Positions 1 through 6,995 of a stretch of DNA of 33,689 bases are shown in pieces (position 1 is the first letter of the stretch; every line of letters begins with the position of its first letter). The stretch is from a virus. Made by a program: the position numbers and the translations under genes. Location of the stretch: positions 1 to 33,689 of IMG/VR virus record IMGVR_UViG_3300036835_000397; one strand, written 5' to 3'. Below the pieces are notes generated by a model, which was not told the DNA's origin, did no database searches, and saw only the letters and a list, made by a program, of their open reading frames with translations.

Positions 1-520
1 GGGCCCCCGCGTCGCGTCGCGAGGGGGCCTCCCCCACCGCCGGGCGGCCGCCCGCGCGCGCGGCGCTCGCGCTCGACGACGAGCTCGAGCCGAGGGTCGC
101 GCCGGTGTGACGCGAACTCGACTCGACGTTCGAGCCTGCGGGCGAGGCAGGCCTGCCGTGGTCGAGCAGCTCGCGGTCGCGTTGAGTCTTGACGTGATGG
201 CACGGGGTGCACAGCAGCTCGAGGTTGTCGAGCTCGCTCGGCCCGCCTGCCGCCATCGGCACGATGTGATCGACAGCGCCGCTGCGCGGCGGCACGTGGG
301 CGCCGCAGTTCTCGCATCGGTGTCGAGCTCGAGCTCGGACGTCGGCGCGTAACCGGTCGAGTGTCCTGCCTCGGGGTAGCCCGCGGGCGATGCGCTTTTC
401 GCGTGAGCCGTGCCACGGTGCGGGTGCGTGTGCGTGGCAGCGGCCCCGGCGGGTGGCAGGGTGCGGGCAGCCGGGCTCGGCGCAGACGGTGGCGGCGCGC
501 GCCCCTCCCCCCCGTGTCAG
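1..520 (-). CDS. HNH endonuclease, C-terminus off the left edge
   Basis: Seen: the minus-strand frame is open from about 538 to the window edge. It encodes a first zinc site, CAEPGCPHPATRRGRCHAH (about 480-425), a basic linker, then CENCG (about 316-302), DHIVPM with the HNH histidine, LDNLELLCTPCHH with the HNH asparagine and histidine, and KTQRDR. Known: phage HNH proteins of this type sit next to the terminase genes and assist genome packaging or cos cleavage. Context: it lies at the left edge while the terminases lie at the right edge in the same orientation, so on a circular map HNH would precede the small terminase. Odd: there is no ATG, GTG or TTG between the in-frame stop at 539-541 and the first zinc motif. 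CTG at 520 is the only near-cognate start, with GGAGG shortly downstream of it rather than before it. The C-terminal tail past the HNH fold is low complexity (Ser/Ala/Arg), so the true end may be disturbed. The HNH identity is sure and the limits are not. Confidence 0.8.
   Translation of the reverse strand, partial: MTRGGGARAATVCAEPGCPHPATRRGRCHAHAPAPWHGSREKRIARGLPRGRTLDRLRADVRARARHRCENCGAHVPPRSGAVDHIVPMAAGGPSELDNLELLCTPCHHVKTQRDRELLDHGRPASPAGSNVESSSRHTGATLGSSSSSSASAARAGGRPAVGEAPSRRDAGA
2..29. other. GC-rich inverted repeat at the left edge
   Basis: GGCCCCC (2-8) and GGGGGCC (23-29) are perfect inverted repeats around a GCGTCGCGTCGCGA loop. This could be a terminator-like hairpin or part of a packaging/end site, but the HNH reading frame passes through it. 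No T-tract is visible. Confidence 0.3.
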
Positions 521-637
521 CGTGGATCCCCCCTGCCGTCACGACCCCCCCGCCCTCCCGTCGACGCGCACCCCCTGGCGTCGCCCCCTCCCCCCGTCCC
601 GGTCGACGGGCGCGACGCCCTCGCGACCCCCCCTGCC
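503..637. other. Cluster of C-runs (G-runs on the minus strand)
   Basis: This mostly non-coding stretch upstream of the HNH gene carries repeated C-runs of 5 to 7 bases on the plus strand (C4TC7, C6, C7, C5, C5TC6, C7). The unit CCCCCCTGCCGT occurs twice, near 528 and 631. On the minus strand, which is the coding direction, these are G-runs spaced closely enough to form quadruplexes. Its position beside HNH and, on a circular map, near the terminase suggests a packaging or regulatory site, but that is inference. Confidence 0.45.
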
Positions 638-668
638 GTGCCGCAGCTCGTGGGCGGGACGGGCACGC

Positions 669-971
669 TCAGCGCCGGCGGCGGCGCGCCTTCGATGCCG
701 GCCGCGTCGCGCCACCCCGGGCGCCCGGCTTCACGCTCGCCACCTTGCCGCCCGACCGGCGCCGCACCACCGGCCCGACCCTCGCGTAGCTGCCGCTTGT
801 CCCTGACTGCGCGGCGCGTGAGAGCGCGTTGCGGTGCAGGCCGAGACGCTGCCGTTCGCTGATCCCCGCCTTGCGCGCTTGCGCTTTCGTCGGCACCGGG
901 TACTTGCGTGTCGCCGGGTAGACGAACGCCGAGGAAGGGAGAGCCCGCCGCTGCCTGGCCGTGAGCGCCAT
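669..971 (-). CDS. Small phage protein, DUF6582-like
   Basis: 100 aa from ATG at 971 (an in-frame GTG lies two codons earlier). The centre reads RRALPSSAFVYPATRKYPVP, followed by KAQARKAG, HRNALSRAAQSG and VGPVVRRRSGG. This matches the pattern of a small phage domain (ALPDSAFALPG...RYPIPDEAHARNALAR...VRRRFP) that I associate with DUF6582. In this copy an insertion separates the KAQAR part from the NALSR part. The family has no established role; it is found near head genes or on its own. The C-terminus is Arg/Lys-rich and could bind nucleic acid. No convincing ribosome site precedes the start. It is transcribed toward HNH, away from the toxin-antitoxin genes. Confidence 0.6.
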   Translation of the reverse strand: MALTARQRRALPSSAFVYPATRKYPVPTKAQARKAGISERQRLGLHRNALSRAAQSGTSGSYARVGPVVRRRSGGKVASVKPGARGGATRPASKARRRRR

Positions 972-1062
972 GCGCACTCGCGAATGCTAACGGCCGCGCT
1001 CGACACCGTTCATCGGGGCCGCCGTGCAGGTCGCGACGCTCAAGTCTCGCGCTCACTCTGCC

Positions 1063-1111
1063 GATACCCAGAAGGTATCTAGCCATCTTGATATCTTGAT
1101 GCTACGATACC
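1063..1111. promoter_or_regulatory. Operator/promoter of the toxin-antitoxin pair
   Basis: A perfect inverted repeat GATACC-CAGAA-GGTATC occupies 1063-1079, followed by a perfect tandem repeat ATCTTGAT ATCTTGAT (1085-1100). The palindrome GATATC spans 1090-1095 and another GATACC sits at 1106-1111. A plausible -10 (TACGAT) lies at 1103-1108. Short symmetric boxes repeated before an RHH antitoxin gene are the usual layout for autoregulated toxin-antitoxin operons; binding here is inferred. Confidence 0.6.
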
Positions 1112-1145
1112 GGCAGTCCCAGAGAGCGGAGAAGGAGTGAACACC

Positions 1146-1355
1146 ATGAGCAAGGCGATGACGCTTCGGCTCACAGACGAGCAAGCGCGCGAGGTCGAGG
1201 CAGTCGCGCGCGCCGACCGCATCCCGGTGTCCGAGCTGATCCGGGACGCCATCGACTCGCACATCGCGCACCGTCGCGAGGACAACGAGTTCCGGGCGCG
1301 CCTCCGACAGATGATGGAGGAAGACCGCGCGATCCTCGACAGGCTCGCGCGATAG
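1146..1355 (+). CDS. Ribbon-helix-helix antitoxin
   Basis: 69 aa from ATG at 1146. GGAG at 1133-1136 gives good spacing to this ATG, while the upstream GTG at 1137 directly abuts the Shine-Dalgarno sequence and is less likely. The N-terminal strand KAMTLRLTDEQAREVEAVA followed by VSELIRDAIDSHI is a CopG/MetJ-type RHH fold that dimerises to bind DNA. The C-terminal helix (DNEFRARLRQMMEEDRAILDRL) is charged and would be the toxin-neutralising tail. It is the first gene of a two-gene operon; its stop overlaps the start of the Doc-like toxin. It is probably autoregulated through the repeats at 1063-1111. Confidence 0.85.
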   Translation: MSKAMTLRLTDEQAREVEAVARADRIPVSELIRDAIDSHIAHRREDNEFRARLRQMMEEDRAILDRLAR

Positions 1356-1747
1356 CCGACGAGGTCGCATACCTCGAACTCGGCGACTTCCTGCTCATCG
1401 CCGAGGCGGTGCTCGGGATCGCGGCCGAGGCCATCGCCCGCTTCGATCGCGTCGCGCTCGCCGAGTCGGCGCTCGCCGCACCAGCGGCGGGCTTCGCCGG
1501 GGTTGAGGCGTACCCGGACTTCGCGGACAAGGCGGCCGTCCTGTGCTCGCGGCTGATCCGGAACCATCCGCTCCCGGACGGCAACAAGCGAACCGGCTAC
1601 CTGTGCCTGCGCGAGTTCGTCGCGCGCAACGGTCACGCCTGGCACCCGGCCGGTGACGACGAGACCGCGGAGGTCATCGAGCGGGTCGCCGCCGGGACGA
1701 TGAGCGAACGAGCGCTGCGCGACTGGATCATCGACAGGCTCAGCTGA
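1352..1747 (+). CDS. doc: Doc-family toxin (Fic fold), near-cognate start
   Basis: The protein carries NHPLPDGNKRTG at about residues 71-82, the Doc form of the Fic motif (HxFxDxNKR), with catalytic His72 and phosphate-binding Asn78, Lys79 and Arg80. Known: Doc phosphorylates EF-Tu and halts translation; its antitoxin covers the active site. The N-terminus EVAYLELGDFLLIAEAVLGI aligns with the usual Doc start. This segment lies upstream of the first GTG (1409), so the real start should be near 1352, where the codon is ATA inside ATAG, overlapping the antitoxin stop by four bases. From there it is 131 aa, close to the usual 126 for Doc. The ATA start could keep toxin output low, or it could be a mutated ATG. 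Starting at GTG 1409 would remove 19 conserved residues. Confidence 0.8.
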   Translation: MADEVAYLELGDFLLIAEAVLGIAAEAIARFDRVALAESALAAPAAGFAGVEAYPDFADKAAVLCSRLIRNHPLPDGNKRTGYLCLREFVARNGHAWHPAGDDETAEVIERVAAGTMSERALRDWIIDRLS

Positions 1748-1754
1748 ACCACCA

Positions 1755-2183
1755 TCAGTCGAGCTCGACGACGACGAGGTGCGCGCACGGGATGCCGTAG
1801 TGCTTCTCCGCTCGGACGACGGCGAGTTGGGCGTCGTCGCGGTAGATGATCCCGGTCAGCGCGTCGCCGATCGCGCGGACGAGCTTGTCGAGGTCGGGCC
1901 TGGTCGAGACGAGTGCTGGTGCTGACAGCTTGACCTTCCCCGCGTTCCTGCCGGTGCCGTAGTGGGCGGCGGGCCGGCGGAAGACGAAGGTTGCGCGGAG
2001 CTCGAGCGGGCCGGCGAGCATCGGGCCGGCTGCTATCGCCTGTGTGGCGGCGGCGGCGACTGCCTGCCGCCACGGTTCGAGGTGGTCGCGGTTGGCGGCG
2101 ATGGTCGGGCGGCCTGCTCCGAGGGAGCGCATCGACCCTTGGGGTATGGGCTCGCCGAGGACGGTGAAGGTGATGCGAGTCAG
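1755..2183 (-). CDS. rusA: RusA-family Holliday junction resolvase
   Basis: 142 aa when read from CTG at 2183. The N-terminus TRITFTVLGEPIPQGS is the typical RusA opening, and RPDLDKLVRAIGDALTG with IIYRDDAQL supplies the conserved aspartates of the metal site. Known: RusA is a small dimeric nuclease that cuts Holliday junctions, used by phages to resolve recombination and replication intermediates before packaging. The only in-frame ATG (2132) would delete the conserved first strand. The better start is CTG, which forms a CTGA overlap with the stop of the upstream gene, exactly like the ATGA overlaps elsewhere in this operon. It is the last gene of the early minus operon and converges on doc. 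Confidence 0.87.
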   Translation of the reverse strand: MTRITFTVLGEPIPQGSMRSLGAGRPTIAANRDHLEPWRQAVAAAATQAIAAGPMLAGPLELRATFVFRRPAAHYGTGRNAGKVKLSAPALVSTRPDLDKLVRAIGDALTGIIYRDDAQLAVVRAEKHYGIPCAHLVVVELD

Positions 2184-2788
2184 AACGGGTTCTCTTCGGT
2201 GGCGGTCCAGGCGGGCTGGTCGGAGTTCGGGGAGTTGTGCGTGGCGGAGTTCTGGGAGGCGTGTGTGGCGACCCAGGTGGCGGCGAGTTCGGATTCGCTG
2301 GCGAGGCCGGCGAGGACGTCGGCGATGGGGAGCCGGTCGGGGTCGGGGTCGGCGTGCTCGGGGGTCTGGTAGGCGCCAGCGTTGGGCTTCGGCTCGGGCT
2401 GGTCTTGGGGTTGCGCGCTAGCGCGTTCCTCTTCTCTTCTCTTCTCTATCGCGCGCGCGCGCGCGTGAGACAGCGCTAGCGGCTTGCTAGCGACGAGGTC
2501 GAGGAATCCGGCATGGTTGAGCCGTTCGAGTGAGCGCATGATGTTGCCGAAGCGGTTGCCATGGTGGTCACCCCATGCCGTCATCATGGCGTTGACATGG
2601 AGTACACCATCAGTGCTCGCATAGAGCAGCCACGCGGTCGCCAGGACGCCCCGATCGTGAAGGCTGAGCTGCCGGTATTCGTGCTTGTCGAGGAGCTCGA
2701 TATAGACCTTGATCCACACTGGCCGCCGGTGGCTGTAGTGCTGGAACTTCGACCAGTTCCGGACGACGATCCAGCGGTCGTCAGCCAT
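2180..2788 (-). CDS. Phage replication initiation/organiser-like protein
   Basis: 202 aa. The first 100 residues (WIVVRNWSKFQHYSHRRPVW, IELLDKHEYRQLSLHDRGVL, WLLYASTDG, then FGNIMRSLERLNHAGFLDLV) look like the winged-helix N-terminal domain of phage replisome organisers and DnaD/O-like proteins, which melt or mark the origin and load the host helicase. The remainder is a Pro/Glu/Asn-rich, probably disordered tail ending EENPF. The stop overlaps the RusA start by four bases. No helicase, primase or polymerase gene is visible in the window, so this protein would depend on the host replisome. The exact family is uncertain. Confidence 0.6.
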   Translation of the reverse strand: MADDRWIVVRNWSKFQHYSHRRPVWIKVYIELLDKHEYRQLSLHDRGVLATAWLLYASTDGVLHVNAMMTAWGDHHGNRFGNIMRSLERLNHAGFLDLVASKPLALSHARARAIEKRREEERASAQPQDQPEPKPNAGAYQTPEHADPDPDRLPIADVLAGLASESELAATWVATHASQNSATHNSPNSDQPAWTATEENPF

Positions 2789-2933
2789 CGCGTCGCTTCC
2801 ACCAGGCTGTCGTCGTGGGCTGGTACGCCTCGCGGGCGTAGCGCGGGTCGAGCGCGAGAAGGCCGAGGTGCGCGCGGCAGGCGAGCTTGCCGGCCGTCGG
2901 GGTGCCGCAGTAGACGCACCGGTGGTCGGTCAT
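2781..2933 (-). CDS. 50-aa zinc-finger protein
   Basis: A small open frame starting at ATG 2933 and ending in a TGA that overlaps the next gene by eight bases. It contains CVYCGTPTAGKLACRAH, a CxxC...CxxH zinc knuckle at residues 6-22, followed by LGLLALDPRYAREAY and a basic end. Such tiny zinc proteins are common between phage replication genes and their role is unknown. The overlap with the following gene and the conserved cysteine spacing argue that it is real. Confidence 0.65.
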   Translation of the reverse strand: MTDHRCVYCGTPTAGKLACRAHLGLLALDPRYAREAYQPTTTAWWKRRDG

Positions 2934-2961
2934 CGGTCGGCTGGGTCTGGGCCGGTCACGG

Positions 2962-4101
2962 CTAGAACGGGGTGTCGTCGTCTTCGGGCGTGTGCGCCTC
3001 CTCCGCGGTCGCTACGGGCTGACCGGGCTCGGCCCGCGGGTCGCTGGTGGCGTCCGGGTCGGCAGAAGCGCTCACAGCGGCTTCGTTGGCTGCCAGGCCT
3101 TCGGCGGCCATCTGCTCGAGCTCGGCGACGACGACGGCTTCGTTCGCGCCGAGCATCCGCGCGGGCCGCTCCGACTCGGGGAGCTTGATGATCTCCTCGA
3201 GGTCGTTGTTGACCATGTCGGCTTCGCCGATGAGGAGCTCGTTGGCGCTCGCGATCTGGCGGCCGATGATGCGGGAGGCGTAGGCGAGCCTGGCGTCGCG
3301 GTCGCCTTCGGTGAAGCCGGCGTCGCGCATGAGTGCGAACATGCGGCGCTTCTGCCCCTCCGTCCAGCCGGGCTCGGTGGCACCGCCGGGTTCCGGCTGG
3401 TCTTGGGGCGGCGGCGGCGCCTGGGCTGGACCCGCGGCCGGGCCCGGCTTCGGCGCCGCACGCCTCCGCCGCGTCCGACCGGTCGCCGGCGCGGGGATGG
3501 CGTCCGACGGTGGCGGTGGCGGCGGTCCGTGTTGATAGCCGTTCTCCTCCCCCTCGAGTTCCTCCGCGGCGGGGATGCCGAGGGTGACGTCGGCGAACAT
3601 CGCGCGCGCCAGGGCGGCGCTCGCGCGGGCGCGGAGCATCTCGGCGGGGTAGCGGCGCCACGCTTCGCCGCCGGCGATCCCGGCGCGCTTGGCGTCGTCC
3701 ATCGTCCAGGTGACGCGGCCGATCCGGTCGGAGTCGACCCTGCGGCCGCACGCGATCGCGCGGGTGGTGGTGGACTCCTCGAACCAGAGCTCATGGCCGC
3801 GGGCGGTGACGAGCCCGCGCTGCGCCTCGGAGGTCAAGGTGGGGCGGCCGCGGATGATGGCGATGACGCGGAGCGCGACCATCTTCTTGAGCCCGAGCTC
3901 GTCGCCGGCGAGCAGCGCGGCGGTGATCGCGGCTGGCCGGCCGCGGAGCGTGTCCGGGACGAACTCGGTGTCGCCGATGTAGGCGGCGTATTCGGCGGCG
4001 GCGCGGAGCCTGGCGACGTCTCCGCGCGGGCCGGGCTCGAGCTCCTGGCCTGGCAGGCTGGGCGGGAGCGGCTCCGGCTGTTCGTACTGGACGACGGTCA
4101 T
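2962..4101 (-). CDS. RecT-like single-strand annealing protein with SSB-type tail
   Basis: 379 aa. Residues about 45-180 (DTLRGRPAAITAALLAGDEL, then RVIAIIRGRPTLTSEAQRGL, RVTWTMDDAKRAGIAG, WRRYPAEMLRARASAALARA and FADVTLGIPAAEEL) follow the plan of RecT-like proteins of actinophages. These anneal complementary strands after an exonuclease exposes 3' ends. A Pro-rich linker (about 190-245) leads to a helical domain (WTEGQKRRMFALMRDAGF) and an acidic tail ending EDDDTPF. That ending resembles the C-terminal tip of bacterial SSB, which recruits host repair proteins, and is unusual for RecT. It overlaps the previous gene by ATGA and is encoded two genes after the exonuclease, as expected for a RecE/RecT-like pair. 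Confidence 0.75.
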   Translation of the reverse strand: MTVVQYEQPEPLPPSLPGQELEPGPRGDVARLRAAAEYAAYIGDTEFVPDTLRGRPAAITAALLAGDELGLKKMVALRVIAIIRGRPTLTSEAQRGLVTARGHELWFEESTTTRAIACGRRVDSDRIGRVTWTMDDAKRAGIAGGEAWRRYPAEMLRARASAALARAMFADVTLGIPAAEELEGEENGYQHGPPPPPPSDAIPAPATGRTRRRRAAPKPGPAAGPAQAPPPPQDQPEPGGATEPGWTEGQKRRMFALMRDAGFTEGDRDARLAYASRIIGRQIASANELLIGEADMVNNDLEEIIKLPESERPARMLGANEAVVVAELEQMAAEGLAANEAAVSASADPDATSDPRAEPGQPVATAEEAHTPEDDDTPF

Positions 4102-4403
4102 CGGAAGCGATCCTTCGGGGTGCTGATGGTGATGCGCGTGGTCGGCTCGGTCTCGAACGAGACGCTGCGCGCGTCGATGTCGCGGGCGGTGACGACGAAC
4201 CGGCCGACGCGGAGCGGGACGTCGGTGTTGAGCTGGTGCCGCTCGAGGTGCGCGCGGGCGGCGTCGTTCGCCTTGGCGTAGGCCTTGCGCGCGTCGCGCG
4301 CCCTGGCCTTCATCCGTTCGCGCGCTTCGAGCGCCTGCTCGAGCATCTCGTCCTCGACGACGTTCTCGTCGAGCGCGGTCTGGGCGTGCGCTGCAACGGT
4401 CAT
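4098..4403 (-). CDS. Hypothetical protein of the recombination operon
   Basis: 101 aa with no recognised enzyme motif. The first two thirds form an Ala/Glu/Arg-rich helix likely to be a coiled coil (LEQALEARERMKARARDARK, then AYAKANDAARAHLERHQ). The end is a small beta-rich segment (VGRFVVTARDIDARSVSFE). It overlaps the exonuclease before it and the RecT-like gene after it by four bases each, so the three are translationally coupled. Proteins of this size and place between phage exonuclease and RecT may be accessory factors; that is inference. Confidence 0.75.
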   Translation of the reverse strand: MTVAAHAQTALDENVVEDEMLEQALEARERMKARARDARKAYAKANDAARAHLERHQLNTDVPLRVGRFVVTARDIDARSVSFETEPTTRITISTPKDRFR

Positions 4404-5197
4404 GCGGCTTCCTCCTCCTCCTTCGGTTCGGGTCTGAGCACGTCGCCGATCCAGGTGTCGCGTGGCGCGTTGAGGAACTGGTGGACCTGCTGCACCGCGC
4501 CGAAGATCTCGGCGACTTCGTGGTCGGCCTTGTACGGGTAGAGCACCGCTTCGTCAGCCTTGACGTGGACGATCCCCGCGCGGTCGATCTTCGGCATCGG
4601 GTGCTCGATCGCCTGGCCGTCGTCGTCGAGCTCTCCCGGGACGATGTAGAAGTCCGCGTACCGGTAGGCGGCGAGCTGGAGTGCGGACTCGATGAACGGG
4701 CCCTTTGCGTGCGTCTTCCAGTCCAGAAGCCAGAGCTCGGGCTGGCCGCCGAGGCGGGCGAGAGCGTCGGGGCGGCCGGCGTAGCCGAACTCGCGCGAGA
4801 AGACGGGGAACTCGACCAGGAGCTCCTCGAGCTCCCACTCCTCGACGAACTTGATCGCGGCGTCGACGTGCCCCTCCAGGCCGAACGGCGGGACGACGGG
4901 CTCGCCGGCGAGCCACCGCTGAATCTGCTTGTGGACCTCGGTGCCGCGCTCGGACGCTTCGCGGAGCGTGTCGAAGCGGGCGCCCTCCATGCGCTTGATC
5001 CGTTCGGAGAGCGGGAGCGCGGAGAGCTCGTCCCAGTGGTCGATCGCGTAGCGCCAGGTTTCGTCCGCGGCCCACTTGATCAGCCCGGGCTTCGCGACCG
5101 CGTTCATGATGCCCGTGACGTTCGGGACCTTCTCGCTGTCGAGGTAGTAGAGGTGCCCCGCCGGCGTCATCCGGGTCGCGGGCTGGTTCTTCGTCAT
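4400..5197 (-). CDS. PD-(D/E)XK exonuclease (Cas4/RecB-like)
   Basis: 265 aa. Visible nuclease motifs: RGTEVHKQIQRW (His89), EFPVFS with Glu129, GYAGRPDALARL with Asp144, LWLLDWKTH with Asp159 and Lys161, and ALQLAAYRYAD (Gln174, Tyr178). This order is that of phage RecB/Cas4-type exonucleases. Known role: resection of double-stranded ends to give 3' tails for a RecT-like annealing protein, encoded two genes downstream. It overlaps both neighbours by ATGA. There is no Cas4-type iron-sulphur cysteine cluster. The C-terminus is a charged Glu tail. Confidence 0.85.
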   Translation of the reverse strand: MTKNQPATRMTPAGHLYYLDSEKVPNVTGIMNAVAKPGLIKWAADETWRYAIDHWDELSALPLSERIKRMEGARFDTLREASERGTEVHKQIQRWLAGEPVVPPFGLEGHVDAAIKFVEEWELEELLVEFPVFSREFGYAGRPDALARLGGQPELWLLDWKTHAKGPFIESALQLAAYRYADFYIVPGELDDDGQAIEHPMPKIDRAGIVHVKADEAVLYPYKADHEVAEIFGAVQQVHQFLNAPRDTWIGDVLRPEPKEEEEAA

Positions 5198-5424
5198 CGG
5201 CTCCTCCGGTGTAGGGCGGCGTTCGGGCAGGTGGCGAAGTGCGACCGGTAGTGCGGCTCCTCCTCGAACACCGATGGCGGCACCGCGATCGCGACGCCGT
5301 CGCGGATCACGAACTGGCCGTTCGGCTCCGGGCCGGTGTATGGGTCCGGGTCGAGCGGCATCCGCCGGCCCTTCTCGGTGAGCGCCCAGTTGAGCGGCGC
5401 CCCGCAGGAGCGGCAGCGGCTCAT
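5194..5424 (-). CDS. 76-aa zinc-binding protein
   Basis: Starts MSRCRSCGAPLNWALTEKG at ATG 5424. CxxC at residues 4-7 pairs with HFATC near residues 62-66, giving a four-ligand zinc site around a short beta domain (MPLDPDP, GQFVIRDGVAIAVPP). Proteins with this opening and an HFATCP end recur in actinobacteriophage replication/recombination clusters and have no defined function. It overlaps the exonuclease by ATGA. Confidence 0.75.
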   Translation of the reverse strand: MSRCRSCGAPLNWALTEKGRRMPLDPDPYTGPEPNGQFVIRDGVAIAVPPSVFEEEPHYRSHFATCPNAALHRRSR

Positions 5425-5449
5425 CGGCAGCCGACGGGGTAGAAGCGGG

Positions 5450-5968
5450 TCACGGCTTGCAGCTCCACTGGCGCCAGCCGCCGTCATGGCGGACGGTGAG
5501 CGCCGCCGAGAGCGCGTTGGCGACCGGGTCGAACGGGCTGAACCCGAACGGCGACCAGCCGAGCTGGAACAGGCCGAGGTAGCGGCCGTTCGACGCGAAC
5601 GGGTTGAACGTGCTCTCGCACCTGGCGACCGCGGAGAGCTCGCCGATCGGGACACCCGTCACCGCGGCGGCGAGCCGGAGCGCGTAGCTGACGGTCGGCG
5701 CCCACCGCCGGCGAACGTGCGCGCGCTCCTGCTGGAGCTGCCGGGTGCGGTGCCGGTAGCGGTGCTGCCACTCGCGCGCGGTGCGCCCCTGGTAGCGGCC
5801 TGGGACGGTGACCGTCCTCTGCGCCGTGACGGTGAGCGCGGTGGTAACCGTGAGCGTCGTCGCCGTGGGCGTCGTCGTGCCGGGGTCGTCCGCGCTCTTG
5901 ACCGCGGCGGCGACACCGACCAGGCCGAGGAACCCGGCCGCGAGCACGGTCGCGCTCACTCGCGCCAC
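5450..5968 (-). CDS. Secreted lytic-transglycosylase-like protein
   Basis: 172 aa from GTG 5968, with GGAGG eight bases upstream. Residues 1-23 are a signal or anchor segment (VLAAGFLGLVGVAAAV). A Thr-rich stretch and an Arg-rich helix follow, then a C-terminal domain AVARCESTFNPFASNGRYLG-LFQLGW with Glu in CEST as the likely catalytic acid, ending GGWRQWSCKP. This is the layout of small SLT/Rpf-like wall-cleaving domains in actinobacteria; the two cysteines could be disulphide-bonded outside the cell. Such enzymes normally belong to lysis or tail functions, yet here it sits inside the early recombination operon, directly after a membrane-protein gene. It may be a wall-modifying or superinfection-related factor. 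Its start overlaps the upstream stop by one base. Confidence 0.75.
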   Translation of the reverse strand: MARVSATVLAAGFLGLVGVAAAVKSADDPGTTTPTATTLTVTTALTVTAQRTVTVPGRYQGRTAREWQHRYRHRTRQLQQERAHVRRRWAPTVSYALRLAAAVTGVPIGELSAVARCESTFNPFASNGRYLGLFQLGWSPFGFSPFDPVANALSAALTVRHDGGWRQWSCKP

Positions 5969-6279
5969 TACGTGTCCTCCTGGGCCTGGCCGCGGGCCAC
6001 GGGATCACCCGCGAATGGCATTCCCAAGGTGCCTGGGGCAGAGCCCGTTACGGCCGGATCGCCCAGCCCGCGGACAGATTCTTCGTCGCGCTCGAGCTCG
6101 CCCAGGCGCATCCGTAGCCGGCGCATCCGCGCCTCGATGAGCGCGGCCTGGAGCTCGCGCGCGGTGAGCCGCCGTCGGCGTCGCCGGCGATCGCGGACCC
6201 ACCACCGGGACCAGACGACGCAGCACGGGATCGTGACCGCGACGGCCGCGACCGCCAGGCTGAGACCGAACACGGTCAC
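5968..6279 (-). CDS. Small membrane protein with basic coiled segment
   Basis: 103 aa from GTG 6279. It begins TVFGLSLAVAAVAVTIPCCV, one transmembrane helix, then WSRWWVRDRRRRRRRL, a strong positive-inside signal, then a helix (ELQAALIEARMRRLRMRLGE) and a disordered tail. The first 14 coding bases are identical to those of the gene at 7295-7483, which encodes a similar single-span protein. It overlaps the 32-aa gene before it (GTGA) and the transglycosylase-like gene after it (TAGTG). The role is unknown; it could partner the neighbouring wall-lytic protein. Confidence 0.7.
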   Translation of the reverse strand: MTVFGLSLAVAAVAVTIPCCVVWSRWWVRDRRRRRRRLTARELQAALIEARMRRLRMRLGELERDEESVRGLGDPAVTGSAPGTLGMPFAGDPVARGQAQEDT

Positions 6280-6374
6280 GCGACCGCCTCGTCGAGGTCG
6301 TCCTCGAGCTCCTCGTCCTCGAGGTCGGCGAGCTCGAGCTCCTCCGCGAACCGCGCGGTGAGGTCGATCGTCAC
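6276..6374 (-). CDS. 32-aa acidic peptide
   Basis: GTG 6374 to TGA 6276, encoding TIDLTARFAEELELADLEDE followed by more Glu/Asp. It has four-base GTGA overlaps on both sides, which supports translation by coupling. It is very acidic, with no motif beyond a possible amphipathic helix. No function can be given. Confidence 0.55.
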   Translation of the reverse strand: MTIDLTARFAEELELADLEDEELEDDLDEAVA

Positions 6375-6898
6375 GCGCGCGTCTCCTTCCGCCAGCGGCG
6401 TCGGTACGCGTTCTTGTCCTCACCCTCGAGCCGGGTCGACCGGGCCCGGTTCGCGGCCGCGGTCGCGGCCCGCTGGTTGCGCACCTCGAACCCGCGGTCA
6501 CGGAGCAGCTCGGTGAGCGCCGACGCGCAGGCGTTCGCGTTCGCGTACCCCCACTGCCGCCAGCCGCGCCGCGCGAGCTCCCGGACGCTCACCCCGTAGA
6601 CGACGTGGAGCCGGTGGAGCGCCTCGAGGCGTTCCTCGCTGAGCTTCGCCCATTTCCCCTTCGGCTTGCCGCCACCGCGCGGCAGCGGGCCCAGCTCGGG
6701 CCGGTGGTGGGCGGCGGGGCCGCGTGCGCTGCAGACGGGGCAGAGGCGGCGGCGGATGAGCGGCCCGGCGTAGGCGTACTCGAGCCCCTCCAGTCCGCAC
6801 ACGGTCCACGTGTCCGACGGGGCGTTCCGGCGTGGGAGGTGCCAGAACTGCTCGACACCGGCGACGAGCACGATCGGCGCGCCCACCTCGACCCTCAC
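6371..6898 (-). CDS. Hypothetical protein, zinc-ribbon N-terminus and HTH-like C-terminus
   Basis: 175 aa from GTG 6898 (GTG 6931 would add 11 low-complexity residues and span an 8-bp GC hairpin at 6903-6923). N-terminal half: GVEQFWHLPRR, VCGLEGLEYAYAGPLIRRRL and CPVCSA, three cysteines that may form a zinc site. C-terminal half: KLSEERLEALHRLHVVYGVS, VRELARRGWRQWGYANANAC and LTELLRDRGFEV, resembling a helix-turn-helix with a wing, then a basic tail. It is probably a DNA-binding protein. It is the first gene after the tRNA-like element, and neither start has a clear ribosome site. Confidence 0.65.
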   Translation of the reverse strand: MRVEVGAPIVLVAGVEQFWHLPRRNAPSDTWTVCGLEGLEYAYAGPLIRRRLCPVCSARGPAAHHRPELGPLPRGGGKPKGKWAKLSEERLEALHRLHVVYGVSVRELARRGWRQWGYANANACASALTELLRDRGFEVRNQRAATAAANRARSTRLEGEDKNAYRRRWRKETRA

Positions 6899-6995
6899 CG
6901 GGCCGCCGCCTGACGGGCGGCGGGGGCGCACGAGATCAGGCTGGCAACAGCCCAGCGCTCGTTAAGGCGCGGCCGCCCACGCCCCCGCACGGATC

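Noticed and set aside
2992-4281. 429-aa plus-strand frame opposite the RecT-like gene
   Set aside because: Low-complexity antisense frame; the minus strand has a recognisable protein and coupled overlaps.
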